A stretch of 64,000 bases of DNA, taken from NCBI GenBank assembly GCA_946811185.2, contig OX328096.1, positions 65,928,845-65,992,844 of the forward strand, given 5' to 3'. The position numbers and the translations under genes were made by a program. The notes below the pieces were generated by a model that was not told the DNA's origin, ran no database searches, and saw only the letters and a list, made by a program, of their open reading frames with translations. This DNA is from Hippopus hippopus. Taxonomy: Eukaryota > Mollusca > Bivalvia > Cardiida > Cardiidae. Positions 61,062 through 64,000 of this stretch are shown in pieces; positions within the stretch are counted from its first letter, which is position 1, and each line of letters opens with the position of its first letter.

Positions 61062-61077
61062 AGCCCTGAAAAGGGCT
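61062..61077 (-). terminator. histone-type 3' stem-loop, copy 3
   Basis: On the minus strand it reads AGCCCTTTTCAGGGCT: a perfect 6-bp stem with the loop TTTC. It lies 21 bases after the stop of the truncated gene. ACCATTCC then ACACGAAAGAGTG follows, like a histone downstream element. Confidence 0.7.
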
Positions 61078-61097
61078 GTTTGTGGAGGCTGTGTTTT

Positions 61098-61160
61098 TTA
61101 GGCACAACCTCCAACTTTTCTGCAAGCTGGACAGCTACTTGCTGTCCGCCTCCTCAATCT
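61098..61160 (-). pseudogene. truncated third copy of the CPxCx4GC gene
   Basis: It reads RRTASSCPACRKVGGCA then TAA on the minus strand, identical to the last 17 residues of the gene at 61869-62180. Upstream homology stops at about 61160, at the repeat boundary. No start or promoter remains. Confidence 0.72.
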
Positions 61161-61223
61161 TCTCAATTCGGAGAAAATGTGTCATTTTTGGCCGATAGTT
61201 AGCCTTTTATTGCAAATATCCTA

Positions 61224-61479
61224 CTTACTTACTCTGAGTGGGTTTATTTTACCCATATTGCTATAGTATGACTATCCTGAGTGGGTTTTCGTACCCAAAA
61301 GGACTTCGTACCCATATTGCTATAGTAAGACTATATAGGTTCGCTACGCTAAGAAGGATTGTCACATATTTTGTAGTTTAGTCAGCTGTTGGTTGAGACC
61401 GTGATATGGAATAGGGTAAGATGGAATATGGTTAGGACTGCTTTATTGTTTACTTTTAACCACTACTTGGGCTTTAAGT
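61224..61479. repeat. direct repeats in the 5' flank
   Basis: GTACCCATATTGCTATAGTA.GACTAT, or a variant, occurs at about 61252 and 61308. CTGAGTGGGTTT occurs twice. The part at 61436-61478 (TTTATTGTTTACTTTTAACC..GGGCTTTAA) resembles the end of MITE family F. Confidence 0.6.
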
Positions 61480-61868
61480 GGGGTTAGGGCAAAAAAAGAT
61501 CAGGGTTTGACTTAGACTTTTTTTCATTGATTTGATATAGAAGACAACCTGATCTTTAGTCCTTACCACACGTCAGAGTAGAGATCAATGGGACTGTGTT
61601 GTACTTAGACTGCTTTATTGTTTACTTTTATCCACTACTTTTATCCACTACTTGGGGCTTTAATTGACTTTAGGATTGATATGGAATCCAGTATGATCTT
61701 GATCTCGCTGTACCAGGCTGAGGCTAGGGGAATGGTTGGACTTAGGCTTTTTTGAGTGTAACTCTTAGAGTGTAATTCTTAGTGAAATTGACAAATTTGA
61801 AAAGAAAGATCTTTTCGTAGTGTTGAGTAGCACTGAAAAGGGCTGTTTTGTTTTTGGAGGCTGTGTTT
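61480..61868. repeat. conserved 3' flank, copy 1
   Basis: It is nearly identical to 62251-62638, offset 771 bases: the first 150 bases match exactly, then small indels appear. It contains ATCAGGGTTTGACTTAGACT, CCACACGTCAGAGTAGAGAT and GAGTGTAACTCTTAGAGTG. It holds the stem-loop and downstream element of the gene to its right. Confidence 0.85.
61829..61844 (-). terminator. histone-type 3' stem-loop, copy 1
   Basis: The minus strand reads AGCCCTTTTCAGTGCT: the same loop, one mismatch in the stem. It lies 24 bases after the stop codon at 61869. It is followed by ACTCAACACTACGAAAAGATC, where GAAAAGA would be the U7-binding element. Confidence 0.68.
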
Positions 61869-62180
61869 TTAGGCACAACCTCCAACTTTTCTGCAGGCTG
61901 GACAGCTGCTTGCTGTCCGCCTCTTCAGTCTTCTCAACTGCTGATCGTCTAAGTCGAACTGCAGAGAAAACGGTGGCTCGTCGTCGTCATCCCAGCACTC
62001 TGTCATTGGGATGACGACCTTCTTCTCGTTGGCTGGTGGTGGCAGCATTGGTGGTAATAGAGTCCTTTTTTCCTTCTCTGACATCACCTTCTCCAGTTGG
62101 TTGTTAACCCTCTCTAGTTTTAATGAGATGGACTCTGCCACTCTCATTAAATTGTGGACGGATTTTCTAAGATCTTCCAT
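61869..62180 (-). CDS. small coiled-coil protein with C-terminal CPxCx4GC, 103 aa
   Basis: It runs from ATG at 62180 to TAA at 61869, intronless. The N-terminal 40 residues (MEDLRKSVHNLMRVAESISL onward) have heptad hydrophobics and high charge, as in a coiled coil. A proline-rich patch (LLPPMLPPPANEKK) and an acidic WDDDDEPP stretch follow. The end is SCPACRKVGGCA, a possible metal-binding or disulfide motif. There is no signal peptide. TATAAAAG lies at 62210-62217 on the minus strand, about 30 bases upstream. A histone-type stem-loop lies 24 bases downstream. I do not recognise the protein. Together with the 62639 gene, it suggests a family made as short, stem-loop-ended mRNAs. Viral origin is an alternative. 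Confidence 0.62.
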   Translation of the reverse strand: MEDLRKSVHNLMRVAESISLKLERVNNQLEKVMSEKEKRTLLPPMLPPPANEKKVVIPMTECWDDDDEPPFSLQFDLDDQQLRRLKRRTASSCPACRKVGGCA

Positions 62181-62209
62181 CGTTCAAGTCTATAGGAAAA
62201 TATCACCGT

Positions 62210-62217
62210 CTTTTATA
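62210..62217 (-). promoter_or_regulatory. TATA box of the 103-aa gene
   Basis: The minus strand reads TATAAAAG within CTGTAAACGTATAAAAG. The same 17 bases occur before the 118-aa gene at 63014-63030. It is preceded by AAAGTAGGTCAATCCC in both. Confidence 0.65.
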
Positions 62218-62250
62218 CGTTTACAGGGGGGGGATTGACCTACTTTAATT

Positions 62251-62638
62251 GGGGTTAGGGCAAAAAAAGATCAGGGTTTGACTTAGACTTTTTTTCATTG
62301 ATTTGATATAGAAGACAACCTGATCTTTAGTCCTTACCACACGTCAGAGTAGAGATCAATGGGACTGTGTTGTACTTAGACTGCTTTATTGTTTACTTTT
62401 ATCCACTTTATTGACTTTAGGATTGATATGGAATACAGTATGATCTTGATCTCGCTGTTCCAGGCTGAGGCTAGGGGAATGGTTGGACTTAGGCTTTTTT
62501 GAGTGTAACTCTTAGAGTGTAATTCTTAGAGTGTAATTCATAGAGAAAATTTGACAAATTTGAGGAAAGACAGATCTTTTCTTGGTGTTGGGTAGCCCTG
62601 AAAAGGGCTGTTTTTCTGTGTTGGATTGTCTTCCAGTT
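62251..62638. repeat. conserved 3' flank, copy 2
   Basis: This is the counterpart of 61480-61868. The left 150 bases are identical. Differences are a missing CCACTACTT segment and an extra GAGTGTAATTC unit. It separates the 103-aa and 118-aa genes and carries the 3' end of the latter. Confidence 0.85.
62573..62609 (-). terminator. histone-type stem-loop and purine-rich downstream element, copy 2
   Basis: The stem-loop AGCCCTTTTCAGGGCT (62594-62609, minus strand) has a perfect 6-bp stem and a TTTC loop, 29 bases after the stop codon at 62639. It is followed by ACCCA, as in real histone genes, and then CACCAAGAAAAGATCTG, close to the U7 snRNA target. Both parts and their spacing match metazoan replication-dependent histone 3' ends. 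Confidence 0.78.
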
Positions 62639-62995
62639 TTAATGACAACATCCAAAATTTGCATGGCAGATTGGACATGCTCCGTCTCTTTTCGTGATTG
62701 TCATTGCTCCATTATTAAAAGTAATCCGTCTCCCGAGTTCCACATCAACCAAGATAATGTCAGGTGTTGTCTCTAGAACTAGTTCGACTATTTTCTCACC
62801 AAGATCTACGTATGTGCGTGATATTTGTTCTAGTTGTATTCTATGCTCTTCAATCCTGTTCTTTAGTATCAGTACTTGATCACCGCCAATCAGAAAGACT
62901 CGGAGAGCCTGAATAAGTCGATGATTCATTTGCTCCATTTTTTCGTTAACACTTATCCGTGCTGATCGAGAACTGAGTGTCAAATGATTTATCAT
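62639..62995 (-). CDS. small coiled-coil protein with C-terminal CPxCx4GC, 118 aa
   Basis: It runs from ATG at 62995 to TAA at 62639, without introns. The middle (KNRIEEHRIQLEQISRTYVD and onward) is a strong heptad coiled-coil candidate. VDVELGRRITFNNGAMTI looks like a beta segment. The end, ACPICHANFGCCH, keeps the same C-P-x-C-x4-G-C spacing as its neighbour. TATAAAAG at 63014-63021 is only 19 bases from the ATG, so transcription may start at or just inside it. Met-20 or Met-23 is then a possible real start. The rest of the protein is barely similar to the 103-aa product, although the flanks are near-identical. The function is unknown. Confidence 0.62.
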   Translation of the reverse strand: MINHLTLSSRSARISVNEKMEQMNHRLIQALRVFLIGGDQVLILKNRIEEHRIQLEQISRTYVDLGEKIVELVLETTPDIILVDVELGRRITFNNGAMTITKRDGACPICHANFGCCH

Positions 62996-63013
62996 TTGGA
63001 AAAAAATCGACGA

Positions 63014-63021
63014 CTTTTATA
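63014..63021 (-). promoter_or_regulatory. TATA box of the 118-aa gene
   Basis: TATAAAAG on the minus strand, inside the block CTGTAAACGTATAAAAG shared with the 103-aa gene. Upstream GTCAAAGTAGGTCAATCCC is also shared. Confidence 0.65.
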
Positions 63022-63301
63022 CGTTTACAGCGGGATTGACCTACTTTGACTTAGAATTAAGAGCGCGAACCTGGTAGAAAGCACCCTGAGCAAAGTTCTG
63101 AGGAAAAAAAAGCTTAAAGGGCAAATCAACAAGTTTCAGATATGGTTAATTTTCAAATCTACACTTATCAAATGGTAACCTGGTAATGTTGTAATTAGAA
63201 AAAAAAATTAGTAAAAGTACTTTTTTTCAATTCATATTTCTGCTTATTAATTTTCATTGCATCGCTTATCTCCCTTACTTATTGTTGCGTCCCTTGATTT
63301 G

Positions 63302-63309
63302 TGACGTCA
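63302..63309 (+). promoter_or_regulatory. CRE palindrome TGACGTCA
   Basis: A perfect CRE lies 20 bases before an ATG that opens an acidic frame. It could be its promoter. Confidence 0.4.
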
Positions 63310-63328
63310 TAGGAGAGCTTGTTTCAAT

Positions 63329-63509
63329 ATGGACGTTGTTTACGATAGTGAACTGAGCGATATTGAAGACGAAGAAATAGACGATTCTGGGCCGGTACGA
63401 GCCTATTTTTAAAGAAACTTATTAAGTTTCTGATGATGAGGATAAAAGTAACTTTTCGCCCACTGATGACGAAAATGACGATGTTGTGCCGGACTTTTCA
63501 ACGTGTTGA
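63329..63509 (+). pseudogene. acidic N-terminal exon, frameshifted
   Basis: ATG at 63329 gives MDVVYDSELSDIEDEEIDDS and then a stop after RAYF. A second frame, from 63426, reads VSDDEDKSNFSPTDDENDDV..FSTC. Together they look like one acidic, Asp/Glu/Ser-rich protein start broken by a shift. Such acidic starts occur in several animal transposon-derived proteins, but no diagnostic motif is present, so the family is left open. Confidence 0.42.
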
Positions 63510-63647
63510 GTATTGCGCGCTATTGAAATACGTCTATTACGGGGCCAACATCGCTTACAGAAATATTATTCTATACATGATAAAATTAAGTGTATGGTAT
63601 AAACTTTGTTTATCGTGAAGCATTTTCAGTAGATTAACGGGCGGAAT

Positions 63648-63651
<4 letters not shown>

Positions 63652-63684
<33 letters not shown>

Positions 63685-63690
63685 AAAAAA
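63652..63690. repeat. (AAC)n microsatellite
   Basis: About eleven AAC units followed by poly-A. Confidence 0.9.
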
Positions 63691-64000
63691 ATACGGTTTC
63701 AAGACAGTTCCACGACAAGACAGTTCCCCGACACTTTTGAAGACATATCCCCGACACTTAAGTTTCATGTCAAATAACCCTTTTCTTGACTTTTACGATT
63801 GATAATCGTGAGATGTTAGTTCTCACTATTTGTTGATGGGTCCTTGTTGATATTTGTACCTTGTAAAGAATTCTGTAAACATTGACGGGTACAAGTTTAT
63901 TCTCTCGTGGGTGAAGGGTTACACAATAAATCACGATTTTCACGAGAATAAGAATATTTTGAAATGCTGTTAACCAGCATGAAATATGATAAAAGAATAT
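63691..64000. other. unassigned window end
   Basis: CAAGACAGTTCC occurs twice at 63699-63727, followed by a CCCCGACACTT repeat. The last bases (GAAATGCTGTTAACCAGCATG) resemble the core hairpin of MITE family A. No gene. Confidence 0.4.

Larger units (their letters stand above)
60796..61223. repeat. direct repeats flanking the truncated third gene copy
   Basis: GGAGAAAATGTGTCTTTTTTGGCC..GCAAATATCCTAC at 60796-60849 recurs at about 61169-61223 with one or two differences. The second copy begins where the homology of the gene 3 fragment ends. Confidence 0.75.

Noticed and set aside
62011..62879. Plus-strand ORFs over the small-gene cluster
   Set aside because: The minus strand has the TATA box, start, Cys motif and stem-loop in correct order. 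The plus frames are shadows.

Overview
This window is animal nuclear DNA, AT-rich and crowded with repeats. It is most likely from a bivalve mollusc. I infer this from tandem-core Helitron-like repeats that open with a GCTCACCTGAGCAC hairpin, from tRNA-headed SINEs ending in a TTAAACACCAATACAATCAATC-type tail, and from many short hairpin MITEs. No species can be named. Nothing looks prokaryotic: there are no operons, and most short open frames are chance or repeat-derived.

From about 0.7 to 48.6 kb, one plus-strand gene can be rebuilt by hand. It has twelve coding exons between 5488 and 48534. Every junction is GT/AG, all phases match, and the total is 1101 nt (366 codons plus stop). The product is an arrestin-fold protein: the N domain is in exons 1-5 and the C domain in exons 6-12, with no PPxY tail. 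A promoter-like cluster (inverted CCAAT, CRE, TATA-like, GC box) lies at 709-810, and an untranslated 5' exon may lie between.

The introns are a graveyard of mobile DNA. They hold a TTAA-flanked piggyBac-like hairpin MITE (family A, about 18 copies) and a second TTAA family (B). They also hold a long-TIR family (C), foldback elements, SINEs and Helitron-like tandem-repeat elements. Intron 6 carries a mariner copy (24065-26904) split by a Helitron-like element, which itself holds another insert. Intron 8 carries a nearly intact Tc1-like element (30712-32286) and a decayed LINE. Intron 9 holds a four-level nest. A LINE 3' end is split by a Tc1-like element with TA duplications (37096-41378). 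That element is split by a LINE with a recognisable reverse transcriptase. That LINE is split in turn by a 597-bp MULE-like element with a 9-bp duplication.

From 48.6 to 60 kb there are mainly repeats, plus a CRE-containing region with a small open frame near 51.2 kb.

From 60.7 to 63.1 kb lies the most unusual locus. Two small intronless minus-strand genes (103 and 118 aa) and a third truncated copy sit there. Each ends in, or retains, a histone-type 3' signal: a stem-loop AGCCCTTTTCAGGGCT or near-copy 20-30 nt after the stop, then a purine-rich GAAAGA-like element. The two full genes share a TATA leader and a C-terminal CPxCx4GC motif. Their 3' flanks are almost identical although the proteins are hardly alike. 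This suggests an undescribed cassette-like family of short non-polyadenylated, replication-linked transcripts. A decayed acidic reading frame behind a CRE follows at 63.3-63.5 kb.
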